A DNA stretch of 64,000 nucleotides from Nocardia nova (GCF_002933465.1 NZ_PSZE01000005.1:1-64000); one strand, 5' to 3'; positions 33,565 through 42,943 are shown, counted from the first letter of the stretch. The notes: a model not told the origin generated them from the sequence alone. Translations and numbers: made by a program.

Positions 33565-33624
33565 TCACAGCCCGACAATGCCGAGCAGCGAGTGCAGCAG
33601 GTTCACAACAAAAGTCAGAATCAC
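33565..33624 (-). CDS. Possible 19-aa hydrophobic peptide with consensus ribosome binding site
   Basis: On the minus strand, GGAGGTGA (a perfect match to the 16S anti-SD) sits 6 nt before a GTG that opens a 19-residue frame reading MILTFVVNLLHSLLGIVGL, then TGA. The peptide is almost wholly hydrophobic with one His, one Asn and one Ser. This size and composition recall membrane-active toxins or modulin-like peptides, but I recognise no family. It could also be a leader peptide. The match could be chance, although an 8-of-8 SD at ideal spacing is uncommon. Confidence 0.4.
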   Translation of the reverse strand: MILTFVVNLLHSLLGIVGL

Positions 33625-34784
33625 AAGCAATCACCTCCCTTCGAGAACATCGTTACCTTTGCCGAATTGAATCGGCTATCTGGGCCCGATCGGAAACATT
33701 ACACAACGCCATTGCGGATCAAAACTCATGCGAAAGCGCCAGAAGAAGGATGCGCGAAGGAAAAAACTGCCCGATCACTGCACCTCTCTCGCGCTTATCA
33801 CGTGCCGATCCGTACTCTCGTTCACGCATTGGCCGACACAATTCGGGTTCGTTTCGAAAAATTCAATGAATCCAATGCCGAAAGGTTTTTCTCACCCGTC
33901 GGGTCACGAATGCGGCTGCAGCCACCACGCCTTCTTTGCAGGTGTCCGGTCGGTTCCGCAACCTCTCTCGAGGTGACCGGCGGTTCACAAGGCGCGAATC
34001 GATGCCCAGGCCCAGCGAACACGCCGATAAAGCGCGCAACTACGCCGATTCGGATGACTATCGGGCCAGCACCCGGCGCCGTTACTGTCAGCGCGCCGCG
34101 CACATCCGACGATCTACTCGGCGGACGACAGCCACTCCGCCGGAACGGCGCAGGCCATCCGACTCGACAACGAAACTTGTTATGCTGCAGCTATCTTCAG
34201 CGATGTCGTTCTCGTTCTCCCTCCGGTAGGAGCCGGGACTCACGCGACGGGCACGCCTTTCAGGTTTCACGCCCGAAACCTCGACGCGGGATCGTCATGA
34301 CCTCAAATGCTGCTGCGGCGCAGCATGATTCGGGATCATCACCCCAGCGTGCGTCCACCTGCAGAAACGATCTCCGGGCAAGGAGACAGCGGATAGGAGC
34401 CGTCGAACGCACGCGTCGCAACTCGGCGCCACGCACGGCGAAACCGAGGACAACGCGCGACTTCCAGCGAGAACGAGCCGGGTCACCGGCTCCGGAGAAG
34501 ATCGAGGTGCCTTACCGGTCCACTCCGAGATGGCCTGTTGCCGGGGCGATCCCGACAGACTCCAGAGCCTCCTCCACCCGCGCAACCCCGATCAGCGCTC
34601 ATTCGTATACGAGCATCACGGGTAGGTCGCGCAAGCCTCTTCATCAACTCCGCCACCGACACCACGTAGCGGCGGTCCGGCGCCGGCACGACCGCGTGCA
34701 CGCTGTCACTGGTCAGACATACCAGCGCGCGGATGAACACCTCCTCCCCGACGGCACGCAACAGGCGCGCAAGTGCTGCGCTCC
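33625..34784. other. Gene-poor stretch of about 1.16 kb
   Basis: The first half is more AT-rich than the rest of the window, and no reading frame has family similarity. On the minus strand at about 34655-34775 a short frame with GC-rich third positions reads EEVFIRALVCLTSDSVHAV, then VPAPDRRYVVSVAELMKRLA, and then drifts out of coding pattern. This looks like the end of a decayed gene I cannot identify. Confidence 0.4.
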
Positions 34785-35423
34785 TTATGTCCGACGAGAT
34801 TCGAGGGCGTCGAGGATCAGATCCAGGCCGTAATCGAACTCTGTCGTGTGGTCGTAGTCCGGCCGCAGGGCATGATCGACGATCATCTCCCGCAGATACG
34901 GCAACTGATCCGGTGGCAGGTGCTCGAGAATCCCGCTCGCCACATCGTCGACATCGTCGACCGTCTGGATCGGCAGGTTCACCTCCTGGAGGACGTAGCC
35001 GCCGATGTAGCTGTCGATGAGCGACACCGCGTGCGCTGCCATCGGCAGCGTGAACCCGGCCGCGCGGAGGACACCGAGAACAGCGTCATGGTGGCGAAGC
35101 GTGGACGGTCCCGGATTGCGGCGCGAATCGATCAGGCCCAGAGCCCATCTGTGCTTCGACAGGACCGTACGCGCGGACCGCGCGCGCGTACGGATGGCAT
35201 CGCGCCATTCCGAGCTCTCCCCGGGGAGGTCGATGGCCGCGAACACCGCATCCACGACGCCGTCGAGGATCGCGTCCTTGTTCGGCACGTGGTGGTAGAG
35301 CGACATCGCTTCCACGCCCAGTTCTTGCGCCACCCGCCGCATCGTGACCGCCTCCACGCCGCCGCGATCTGCGACGCATGTCAACAAGCGGGTGTTCAAC
35401 CCGCGCGCGATCGCGAGCGGCAA
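34785..35423 (-). CDS. TetR-family regulator with truncated or replaced N-terminus
   Basis: From VADRGGVEAVTMRRVAQELG through GVEAMSLYHHVPNKD the protein has the TetR helix-turn-helix, followed by a normal C-terminal ligand domain (ending GLDLILDALESRRT). The frame opens only at a TTG at 35423, and the codons before VADRGG are antisense to the DUF385 gene and bear no resemblance to the usual first helix. Some 15-20 native residues therefore seem lost. The head-to-head neighbour is cut at the same place. DNA binding may be impaired. Confidence 0.75.
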   Translation of the reverse strand: MPLAIARGLNTRLLTCVADRGGVEAVTMRRVAQELGVEAMSLYHHVPNKDAILDGVVDAVFAAIDLPGESSEWRDAIRTRARSARTVLSKHRWALGLIDSRRNPGPSTLRHHDAVLGVLRAAGFTLPMAAHAVSLIDSYIGGYVLQEVNLPIQTVDDVDDVASGILEHLPPDQLPYLREMIVDHALRPDYDHTTEFDYGLDLILDALESRRT

Positions 35424-35724
35424 GTGGCCGGTGCTGACTCACGTCGGCCGCACATCCGGCAAGAGCTACCGCACACCGCTCGATGCGTATCCCGTCGACG
35501 GCGGCTACCTGTTCGTGCCGGTGTACGGAGCCGGCGCCGACTGGGTGCGCAATGTTCTGGCGTCCGGTCGCGCACGGCTGGAAATCAACGGAGAGGCAAT
35601 GGAACTCGAAAACCCGCGCCTGATCGGTGAATCCGAGGCGTTCCAGCATCTCCCCGACGCGGCGCGCCCGCCGCGGCTGATGCGGATCACCGAGTTCCTC
35701 CGCATGGACCCGGCGGCAAGCTGA
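35344..35724 (+). CDS. DUF385 / deazaflavin-dependent nitroreductase-family protein, 5' end damaged
   Basis: From VNKRVFNPRAIASGKWPVLT onward the frame is a normal member of the family (THVGRTSGKSYRTPLDAYPV; GAGADWVRNVLASGRARLEI), which binds F420 or FMN and often reduces quinones or nitro compounds. The first residues (MTASTPPRSATH) are antisense to the TetR gene and no ribosome binding site is visible, so the native start is missing. The remaining ~115 aa cover most of the fold. It may or may not be expressed. Confidence 0.7.
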   Translation: MTASTPPRSATHVNKRVFNPRAIASGKWPVLTHVGRTSGKSYRTPLDAYPVDGGYLFVPVYGAGADWVRNVLASGRARLEINGEAMELENPRLIGESEAFQHLPDAARPPRLMRITEFLRMDPAAS

Positions 35725-36350
35725 CTTCCCGAGATCCGCGAGGTGGAACCGCCGCGACCCGCTGCGGGCGAGGTGACCATCGACGTTGCCTACGCGGGCG
35801 TGAACTTCATGGACGTGATGGCTCGCCGAGGCGATGCGGGTTACGCCCCGGCGTGGCCCCACCGCCCCGGATTGTGCGCGAATTGGGTGCCGAGGTCACC
35901 GGACTGGCCGTCGGCGATCGGGTGGCGGCCGTCGCGCTCGGTGGCGGAGGTTTCGCCGAGATCGCCACGGCGCGAGCGGAACTCACCGTGTCCGGTACCG
36001 GACGCCGTCCCGTTGAGCTCGGCCGCCGCCACCCCCGCTCGGCCTGGCGACCGCCTTACTGCTGCTCATCGAGGCCGGTCGCTTCACCGCCGGGGACACG
36101 GTTCTGGTGCACTCCGCCGCCGGCGGTATCGGCGCCGTTCGGTCGCCTGCTGGGCGGCAACCTCACCCTGACCGGTTTCAGCGACCGCGGCCTCGTCGCC
36201 GGTGCGTCGTCGAAGGTCGCCGCCGCTACCCGCCGAGTGCTGGACTACCTCGCCGAGGGCACACTCTCACTCCCCGGTCACCGAACTGGCATCGCTGGAC
36301 GCGATCCGCCTGGCCAAGGGCGGGCGAGCCACGATGATGCGCGGTGTCTG
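35725..36350 (+). pseudogene. NADPH:quinone oxidoreductase-like gene with several frameshifts
   Basis: Family sequence appears in shifting frames. It starts REVEPPRPAAGEVTIDVAYA and GVNFMDVMARRGDAGYAPAW, then RELGAEVTGLAVGDRVAAVA and LGGGGFAEIATARAELTV, then FTAGDTVLVHSAAGGIGA (nucleotide-binding loop), and finally GRLLGGNLTLTGFSDRGLV, then SSKVAAATRRVLDYLAEG. The N-terminal ~15 residues, the stretch between the nucleotide loop and GGNLTL, and the 3' end are missing. It follows the DUF385 gene directly. Confidence 0.8.
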
Positions 36351-36564
36351 ATCGAGCACGCCAGTGGCGATTGCGGAACGATCAGCCGTCCTCGTCAGTA
36401 CCTGTCCGCGCCGGTGAATTGAAAACGGACTATGACGGACCTGCGAATATCTTGTCCGGCAACGGGTTTCATGCGTCACTGGAATCAGCGGGCCACCAGC
36501 GCAGCCGGGTATCCGGCGGTGCGGCAGCAGGAATTTCACCACAGCGGCAACGGGGGTAGTGCTA

Positions 36565-37308
36565 ATGCCTACTATCACATCTGTTTCTCCGACGTCCGGG
36601 CCTGAGACCGGAGGTACAACTGTCACGATTACCGGCACTGGGTTCAGCGGTCCCATGACGGTGCGTTTCGGTGGGACCGCAACGACGTTCACCATCGACT
36701 CTCCGACGCAGATCACGGCAGTCGCCCCAACGGGCTCGGTCGGCCCGGTGCAGGTCACCGTCTCCACCTCGGAGGGAGTCAGCAACGGGGTCTCCTACAC
36801 CTACCTCGCGGTTCCTGCCCTAAACGGCGTAACCCCCGCGCAGGGGACCACGGTGGGCGGGACGACGGTCACGCTCACCGGGACGGGCTTGACGGGGGCG
36901 ACTGCGGTGAATTTCGGCGCTACACCGGCAGCCTCGTTCACCGTCGACTCCGAGACGCAGATCACAGCGGTCACTCCCGCGGGGACGGGAATCGAATCGA
37001 TCACCGTTTCCGGCCCGGGGGGCACCAGTAACCCAGTCACCTACACCTACGTCGTCGTTCCTATTCTCACCTCGCTCAGCCCGGCCTCCGGACCGGCCGC
37101 GGGCGGCAACAGTGTCGTGATCAGCGGCGCGCGGTTCGAGGGGCCGTTGACCGTGCGGTTCGGAAGTACCGCAACAACGTTCACCGTGGATTCGCCCTCA
37201 CAGATCACGGCGGTGGCACCCGCGGGCGCGGCAGGTACCGTTCAAGTCACCGTCACGGGCTCGGGCGGCATCAGCAATGGAATCTCCTACACCTACACCT
37301 ACGCCTGA
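36565..37308 (+). CDS. IPT/TIG-repeat protein, three repeats, no signal peptide
   Basis: The protein is 247 aa built of three Ig-like IPT/TIG units, each opening with a PTITSVSPTSGPETGGTTV-type segment, continuing TITGTGFSG...VRFGGTA and closing SNGVSYTY. There is nothing else: no signal peptide, membrane helix, anchor or enzymatic domain. IPT/TIG folds usually sit in cell-surface receptors, sugar enzymes or phage tail proteins, so stand-alone short proteins are of unclear role. The ATG at 36565 is favoured over a GTG at 36559 because GGGGG lies at better spacing. Two sister genes follow on the other strand (39058-40551, 40728-41471). Confidence 0.85.
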   Translation: MPTITSVSPTSGPETGGTTVTITGTGFSGPMTVRFGGTATTFTIDSPTQITAVAPTGSVGPVQVTVSTSEGVSNGVSYTYLAVPALNGVTPAQGTTVGGTTVTLTGTGLTGATAVNFGATPAASFTVDSETQITAVTPAGTGIESITVSGPGGTSNPVTYTYVVVPILTSLSPASGPAAGGNSVVISGARFEGPLTVRFGSTATTFTVDSPSQITAVAPAGAAGTVQVTVTGSGGISNGISYTYTYA

Positions 37309-37328
37309 CCACCAGCCATCTCAGTCGT

Positions 37329-37363
37329 CGGATGGGATGGACAGGCACTGTCCATCCCATCCG
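37329..37363. terminator. Perfect 16-bp hairpin, bidirectional terminator
   Basis: The stem CGGATGGGATGGACAG / CTGTCCATCCCATCCG has a 3-nt loop. It lies 20 bp past the IPT gene stop and about 100 bp past the end of the convergent regulator gene, so it can serve both. Confidence 0.85.
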
Positions 37364-37467
37364 TGGCCGAATTGTTGGCCACAGGCGGGGATGTGGTGCC
37401 GATTCCGACTGGCGGCGCGTTTCTCCCTCAGCCGGTCCGGCTGCGGCACAACACAATAGGGTCGGGG

Positions 37468-38472
37468 TCAGGATGCGGAATCGATCATCAGATGCTTTAT
37501 GCGCGCCGTGTCGTCGGAGTTGTCGCCCACGGCGATCACCGCGACGAACTCACGATCACCGGCACGTCGTTGCAGCAGGCTCCATCGGTTGGCGAGGTAC
37601 CAGCTTGCCCCGGCGGTGCCGCGCGAGCCTGATCCCGCACAAAAGATCCAGTAACGGTCCGGGTGCAGATTCGGATTCGGCCGCGCTCGTGCGATGAGGC
37701 CGATGTTGTGATCCCCGCTCAGGTCGTAGGTGGTGCCGTTGGGCAATTCCAGCCGGTCGGGACAGGGACCGTCGTAGGCTTCGTTGCAGTGGAGGGTGAA
37801 CAGCGGATGCTCGGTACTTTCCAGGTACAGGCGTGTGCAGCCGTTGCAGGTGAGTCCGAAGCTTATGTAAGGGCGGTCGTTGCGTGCAACGGCGTCACGG
37901 TCACTGCGAATGTCGATCGACATGCTGGTGCGACGCTGAAGCGCAGAAGCTACGTAGAGCAGTGCGCGCACGTCGTTTTCCGGTAGGGCGGCAAACGCAT
38001 TCCGACTATGGCCGGGGCCGGAAGCACCTATCTTGCCCGAGATGGCGGATGGGTGAAGCCGCCGAGCAGCTGGGTGCGTTTTGTCGGGCGGCAGCTGTAG
38101 CTCGAACGTCGGGTACACGAGCGTGACTCCGTGGACGCTCATCTCAGCCCCGAGAAACGCCGCGAGTTCGTTATCCGTCGCAGCAAGCGCCGACTCGCGC
38201 GCTGTGCCGGCGGTCGGTGCGTCATCGAACGAGCGGAACAACTCCTCGATCGTCCAGCCCGGAAACATCTCGGCCAGCACACGGCAGTGATAGTCGCGAG
38301 GACGTCCGACCAGGCCGCCCGAAAGCCATTGATAGAACTGCGTCCTCGCGGGACCGTAACCTGGCGGCACTGGAGGCGCGAGCTGCGCGGCGCACCTGTC
38401 GTATTCGGCCAGAAAGTCCGAATAGCTCGTGAGATGCCGGTCTGTCAGCAGCATCTTCAGAACGGTAGTCAT
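37468..38472 (-). CDS. XRE-like putative regulator with C-terminal sensor-like domain
   Basis: The protein is 334 aa. The N-terminal third (LKMLLTDRHLTSYSDFLAEY, then GPARTQFYQWLSGGLVGRPR, then CRVLAEMFPGWTIEELF) resembles helix-turn-helix regions of large actinobacterial regulators. The C-terminal half (LYVASALQRRTSMSIDIRSD, YISFGLTCNGCTRLYLES, YWIFCAGSGSRGTAG) is a conserved domain of unknown ligand with a CxxC. I placed the start at the ATG at 38472, preceded by AAGGGG at about 6 nt; an extra 20 codons upstream are possible. The target is unknown. It sits between the IPT genes and may control them. Confidence 0.6.
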   Translation of the reverse strand: MTTVLKMLLTDRHLTSYSDFLAEYDRCAAQLAPPVPPGYGPARTQFYQWLSGGLVGRPRDYHCRVLAEMFPGWTIEELFRSFDDAPTAGTARESALAATDNELAAFLGAEMSVHGVTLVYPTFELQLPPDKTHPAARRLHPSAISGKIGASGPGHSRNAFAALPENDVRALLYVASALQRRTSMSIDIRSDRDAVARNDRPYISFGLTCNGCTRLYLESTEHPLFTLHCNEAYDGPCPDRLELPNGTTYDLSGDHNIGLIARARPNPNLHPDRYWIFCAGSGSRGTAGASWYLANRWSLLQRRAGDREFVAVIAVGDNSDDTARIKHLMIDSAS

Positions 38473-39057
38473 GGAAACCCCTTCAACCCCTGCGACCACC
38501 GCCTCCCTCTCGGCGGCGATTTGAACCCGCAACCGCAGCGCGGCAGTCCGTCACGGTGCCCGAGAGCCCGTCGCCGGGCTCCTCCTCCATGTGGTTACCG
38601 CGCTACCGCAGCGCCAGAACCGATTGGATCGCGCTGGCTGGCTCCCCCTATTCTGTTGCGAGGCAACGTGGCTCCGGCCGACATACGTGATCGGCAGCAC
38701 CGACCACCCGGCCCGTGTCGGCGACGCTGGGCACCCGCTGATCCACAACAGCGTCCGGCAGCAACGTCGAGGTGAGGAATACTCCGGCAGGCGCTGGAGC
38801 CGTGGAGCACTCGTCCGTGGACCGTCAACTAGCTTGTTAGACAGCAACTTTCGATCCAGCGTCGCCATATGGCACTCGACGCCTTCATGTTTCCAGCATG
38901 CCCGACTTCTTCGTCTTTTCAACTGTCCTTCCGGCGTCCTTCCGCTGCCCCCGCCCACCACATACGATGACCCCCTGTCGGCAGGTACTCACATATGCCG
39001 TCGCCCTGTCATCCGGGCATCATCTCGCCCTGGCGCCTGCGGTTTTATCGTGTGCAA
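38473..39057. other. Intergenic region between regulator and IPT gene
   Basis: This region of about 585 bp has no supported gene. It should hold the promoter of the minus-strand regulator at its left end. The other frames here lack ribosome sites and family similarity. Confidence 0.4.
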
Positions 39058-40551
39058 TCAGATGGCGGGTGGCGCCACGCGTGTGTAGGTCGCGGCGGTG
39101 CTGGTGCCGGCGGGCGTTGCAAGGGTCACGCTGATCGGTCCTGCAGCTCCCGCTGGGGCGATAGCAACGATTTGGTGGTCGGAGATGACGGTGAATGCCG
39201 CTGTCGTGGTGCCGAACAGCACGGTGGTGGTCTGGGCGAGGTTGGTGCCGGTGATCGTGACGGTGTTGCCGCCGGTGGCGGGTCCCTGGTTCGGGCTCAG
39301 TCCGGTGAGGGTGGGCGCCGGCAGATTGGTGTAGGAGATCCCGTTGCTGATGCCGCCCGGTGTGGTCACGGTGACCTGCACAGTCCCGGTCCCGGCAGGT
39401 GCGATCGCGGTGATCTGGGTCGCCGATACCACGGTGAACGAGGACGCCGGAGCAGCGCCGAAGATGACCGCGGTCGCACTGGCCAGGTTCGTGCCGGTGA
39501 GCACGACGGTAGCGCCGCCCGCGAGCGGACCCGAGGTCGGGGCGATGCCGGTGAGGGTAGGCACGTTCAGATAAAAGTAGGAGCTGGCCACAGTGCTGCT
39601 GCCACCAGGGGTCACGACCGTGACATCGACCGCCCCGGCGCCTCCCGGAGGCGCCACGGCCGTGATCTGGGTCGCCGAAACCACAGTGAATGACAACGCC
39701 GCGCTGGTGCCGAAGCGTACGGCGGTCGCACCGGAGAGGTTGGTTCCGGTGAGGGTCACCGTGTTGCCTCCCGAGGTGGGCCCTTGGTTCGGGCTGACCC
39801 CGGTCAAGGACGGCATTGCTGCGTAGGTGTAGGAGATTCCGTTGCTGGTGCCCGCAGGGGTGGTGACGGTGACCTGCACGGTGCCGGTTCCGGCGGGGGC
39901 GCTGGCGGTGATTTGGGTAGCCGAGACCACGGTGAACGAGGCTGCGGTGGTGCCGAAGCGTACTGCGGTCGCGCCGGCGAGGTTAGCCCCGGTGAGGGTG
40001 ATAGTGGTGCCTCCGGCTGCCGGGCCCGAGCTCGGGCTCAGCGATGTCAAGGAAGGGACCTGCACGTAGGTGTAGGAGATTCCGTTGCTTGTGCCTACGG
40101 GGGTGGTGACGGTGACTTGCACGGTGCCGGTTCCGGCGGGGGCGGTGGCGGTGATCTGAGTGGCCGAGACCACGGTGAACGAGGCTGCGGTGGTGCCGAA
40201 GCGTACTGCGGTCGCGCCGCTGAGATTGGTCCCGGTGAGGGTGACGGAGGTGCCTCCTGAGGTGGAGCCCTGGTTCGGGCTCACACTGGTCAGCGATGGA
40301 ACTCCGGCATAGGTGTAGACGACCCCGTTACTGACTCCGCCGGATGTGGTGACGGTGACCTGCACGGCTCCTGTCCCTGGAGGGGCGATAGCGGTGATCT
40401 GCGTGGTGGAGTCGATGGTGAATGTTGTTGCTGTGCCGCCGAACTGGACTGTGGTGGGCCCGCTGAAACCGGTGCCCGTGATGACGACGTTGTTACCGCC
40501 CGCGGCGGGGCCTGAGGCCGGAGTCAGAGAGGTGATGGTAGGGGCGGCCAT
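39058..40551 (-). CDS. IPT/TIG-repeat protein, six repeats
   Basis: The protein is 497 aa made of six IPT/TIG units of about 82 aa, each beginning like PTITSLTPASGPAAGGNNVV and ending SNGVVYTY or SNGISYTY. Units 2-4 are nearly identical at the nucleotide level, indicating recent repeat expansion. No signal peptide or anchor is present. The start is the ATG at 40551, with AAGGAG 8 nt upstream. The last unit ends TPAGTSTAATYTRVAPPAI with no extra domain. It lies downstream of, and codirectional with, the three-repeat gene at 40728-41471, separated by a hairpin. Confidence 0.85.
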   Translation of the reverse strand: MAAPTITSLTPASGPAAGGNNVVITGTGFSGPTTVQFGGTATTFTIDSTTQITAIAPPGTGAVQVTVTTSGGVSNGVVYTYAGVPSLTSVSPNQGSTSGGTSVTLTGTNLSGATAVRFGTTAASFTVVSATQITATAPAGTGTVQVTVTTPVGTSNGISYTYVQVPSLTSLSPSSGPAAGGTTITLTGANLAGATAVRFGTTAASFTVVSATQITASAPAGTGTVQVTVTTPAGTSNGISYTYAAMPSLTGVSPNQGPTSGGNTVTLTGTNLSGATAVRFGTSAALSFTVVSATQITAVAPPGGAGAVDVTVVTPGGSSTVASSYFYLNVPTLTGIAPTSGPLAGGATVVLTGTNLASATAVIFGAAPASSFTVVSATQITAIAPAGTGTVQVTVTTPGGISNGISYTNLPAPTLTGLSPNQGPATGGNTVTITGTNLAQTTTVLFGTTTAAFTVISDHQIVAIAPAGAAGPISVTLATPAGTSTAATYTRVAPPAI

Positions 40552-40638
40552 GAACATGCTCCTTCGGCAGCGGGCCACAGTCGTGATCCGACTATGGCTC
40601 TGATGTTCGGTGTAGTGGAGAGCCGGAAACGGGGTTAC

Positions 40639-40678
40639 GGCTCCGGGAAGGCAAGGGTGGCCTTGCATCCCCGGAGCC
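40639..40678 (-). terminator. Two-part hairpin between IPT genes
   Basis: The outer stem GGCTCCGGG/CCCCGGAGCC encloses an inner AAGGC/GCCTT stem. It lies about 50 bp past the stop of the upstream IPT gene and is a likely terminator, so the two minus-strand IPT genes are probably separate units. Confidence 0.65.
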
Positions 40679-40727
40679 GGTGCGTGGCGCCGTCGAGCAC
40701 CCTAGTCAGGGGCACCCGGCCGACCGG

Positions 40728-41471
40728 TCAGATCCCGGGCGCGGCGGTGTAGGTGAACGCGCCGGTATCGGTGACACTGCCGCCGTTGGTGGTCACCACG
40801 ACATCGACGGCGCCGGCGGTTCCCGGCGGGGTGACTGCGGAGACCTCGGTATCGGAGATGACCGAGAACGGCGCCGGGGTACCACCGAAGGTGACCGACT
40901 GCGTCGTGGTGAGACCGGTTCCGGTGATGGTCACCGCGGTGCCACCGGAAGTCGGGCCCGCTGTCGGGGCCACCGAAGCGACGGTGGGGGTGTCGACGTA
41001 GGTGTAGGAGAACCCGTTGTTGGTTCCCCCGGCGGTGGTGACGCTGACACCGACCGCTCCCGCCGCCGTGCCGGCCGGCACCACCACGGTCAACTGACTG
41101 TCACTGACAACAGTCGGCGTGGCGGTGTTCGCGCCGAAACTCACCGTGGTAGCTGTCGACAGGCCGGTCCCGGTGATCGTGACCGCGTTACCCCCGGCGG
41201 TCGGACCGGACACGGCGGACAGGCTGGCCTTGAACGGCGCACCAACGTAGAAGAAAGACAACGGGTTGCTCGTGCCCCCGGGGGTGGTCACGGTGACACC
41301 GACCGTGCCCGAGCCCGACGGAGAGGTTACCGTCACCGAGGTCGGTGTATTGGCCGTGATCGTGGCCAATTTGGAGCCGAAATGCACTGCCGTGGCGCCA
41401 CCGAGATTCGTCCCGGTGATGGTGACGGTGGTCCCGCCTCCAGTCGATCCCTGGTTCGGAGAAATAGGCAT
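40728..41471 (-). CDS. IPT/TIG-repeat protein, three repeats
   Basis: The protein is 247 aa with three IPT/TIG units (MPISPNQGSTGGGTTVTITG; AVSGPTAGGNAVTITGTGLS; APTAGPTSGGTAVTITGTGL). It is the same size as the plus-strand copy at 36565-37308 but clearly diverged from it. An ideal AGGAGG lies 7 nt before the ATG at 41471, so this gene is likely well translated. No export signal is seen. Confidence 0.85.
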   Translation of the reverse strand: MPISPNQGSTGGGTTVTITGTNLGGATAVHFGSKLATITANTPTSVTVTSPSGSGTVGVTVTTPGGTSNPLSFFYVGAPFKASLSAVSGPTAGGNAVTITGTGLSTATTVSFGANTATPTVVSDSQLTVVVPAGTAAGAVGVSVTTAGGTNNGFSYTYVDTPTVASVAPTAGPTSGGTAVTITGTGLTTTQSVTFGGTPAPFSVISDTEVSAVTPPGTAGAVDVVVTTNGGSVTDTGAFTYTAAPGI

Positions 41472-41869
41472 GACGAAGCCTCCTAAACGATGCTCCTGCT
41501 GTGGTGACCCGGATTCGTGCGGCGCCGCTTCATCAATTAACACGCCCGTAACCCCTGCAGGGCAACGCCTTTGGTACTCCGGTTTCGTCCGGTTTGCGGA
41601 AAGGCGTCTGCAGATACCCTCAAATACCCACAGCGCCAGCAGATGTCGTGATCGTCACGTCGCAACCGACACCGAAACGCACTGCTTCACTCTCAGTGCG
41701 ACAGTCCAACCGGCGGGCAGACCGGAACATTTGATACGCGTGCTCGAAGTGAGCGTACGGTTCGCTGGCCGGGCACCTGGCAACGTAGAACTATCCAATG
41801 CCTGGCCTCTCCCTGCTCAGACACTGTCGGATCCCGATGCCGGACTATGTAATCGGCCGCGAGCATGGG
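41472..41869. other. Intergenic region between IPT gene and IS3 remnant
   Basis: This region of about 400 bp has no supported gene. It contains the promoter region of the minus-strand IPT gene and the decayed left end of the IS3-like remnant. Confidence 0.35.
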
Positions 41870-42577
41870 CGCGAAACCCTCTCAGGCAGGGGTTCCCGCT
41901 GCACGGTGGAGCGGTTGATGCGGGCCAACGGGTGGCGTGGTGTGGCGCAACGCGATTCGCACCACCGAAGCCGATCCGGCCGCGAGTCGGCCGGCGGCTC
42001 CGCTGGACCGCAACTTCCGGGTCCCGGCCCCGAATCTGCTGGTCGTCGCTGATTTCACCTCCGTGCGTCTGGCTGGTGGCGGGTTCTTCTATACCGCGTT
42101 CGTCGTCGACGCCTACGCCGGGCGGATCGCGGGCTGGGAATGCTCGACCAGCACACGGACCGCGTTCCTGGAGTCGGCGATCCGGCAGGCCGCCGCGCTG
42201 CGGCGGCGTCAGGGTCGGCCGTGGACCGGGTCCACGATTCATCACTCGGACGCCGGGTCGCAGAATACTTCAGTGAAATTAGTTGAGACACTGACGCTTT
42301 CGGGTCTTCGTCCGTCGGAAGGCTCGGTTGGGGACGCCTACGACAATGCCCTCGCCGAGACCACGATCGGGCTCTATAAGACCGAGGCCGTGCGCGATGA
42401 TTCGCCGTTCCGGCGCGGTCGTCTGCATCGTTGGCTGATGTCGAGTTACTCACCCACGAGTGGGTCAGCTGGTTCAGCGACTCCCGGCTGATGCACCGGC
42501 TCGGGCGCCGACCACCGGTCGAATACGAATCCGACTACTATTCCACCTGCTCCGAACAACCTGCCGGAGACAGATAA
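41870..42577 (+). pseudogene. IS3-family transposase (OrfB) remnant with frameshifts
   Basis: The frame pieces read CTVERLMRANGWRG, then RVPAPNLLVVADFTSVRLAG and TAFVVDAYAGRIAGWECSTS, then HHSDAGSQNTSVKLVETLTL and YDNALAETTIGLYKTEAVRD, then (after a frame change at about 42440) ELLTHEWVSWFSDSRLMHRL and the stop at 42577. The three DDE residues (ADF, HSDAG, LAET) survive, but at least two frameshifts and the missing 5' part disable it. Confidence 0.8.
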
Positions 42578-42699
42578 CCCGGTGCGCAAGCAACCCGGGG
42601 AGATTCAGTGTCCGCGCCATGACCGTGAGCGACAGCCGTTGTGTATACATTTAGAACTGAGGGTCGGGGATAGATTCACCCAGTCCGGGCTTCCCACCA

Positions 42700-42883
42700 G
42701 CCGGAGCTGACGAGCGATCAACCAGCCGAGTTCGCCGAACTGCTTGGATCGGTTCACTTATTTCGAGGCGATGGTGCGTGAAATGCCCATCTCCGACGCA
42801 AGGTGTGCGATCGGACGGGTGCGGCAGCGCTCGACGAGCCGTTTTCGCCCTTCCGGAGTCACGGGTGCGTTGCGGGGCGTCAT
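42700..42883 (-). pseudogene. IS481-family transposase, 5' fragment
   Basis: From the ATG at 42883 the minus strand reads MTPRNAPVTPEGRKRLVERC, then RTRPIAHLASEMGISRTIAS and a TAA stop where the family has Trp. The next codons (KQFGELG) keep weak similarity. Only the helix-turn-helix region is left. Confidence 0.75.
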
Positions 42884-42943
42884 GTTGCGGAGAGGATTTC
42901 GATTGCGGAGTCGGCCCAGCAGCGCCGTCATATCATCGGCCGG

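Noticed and set aside
33592..34833. 413-aa plus-strand open frame in the gene-poor region
   Set aside because: It is Arg/Ser/Pro-rich with shifting composition, has no ribosome site and no domain, and third-position GC is not gene-like.
39780..40350. Regular repeats in the IPT gene considered as a CRISPR-like array
   Set aside because: The repeats are ~240 bp, in frame and code for TIG units; there are no short repeats with unique spacers and no cas genes.
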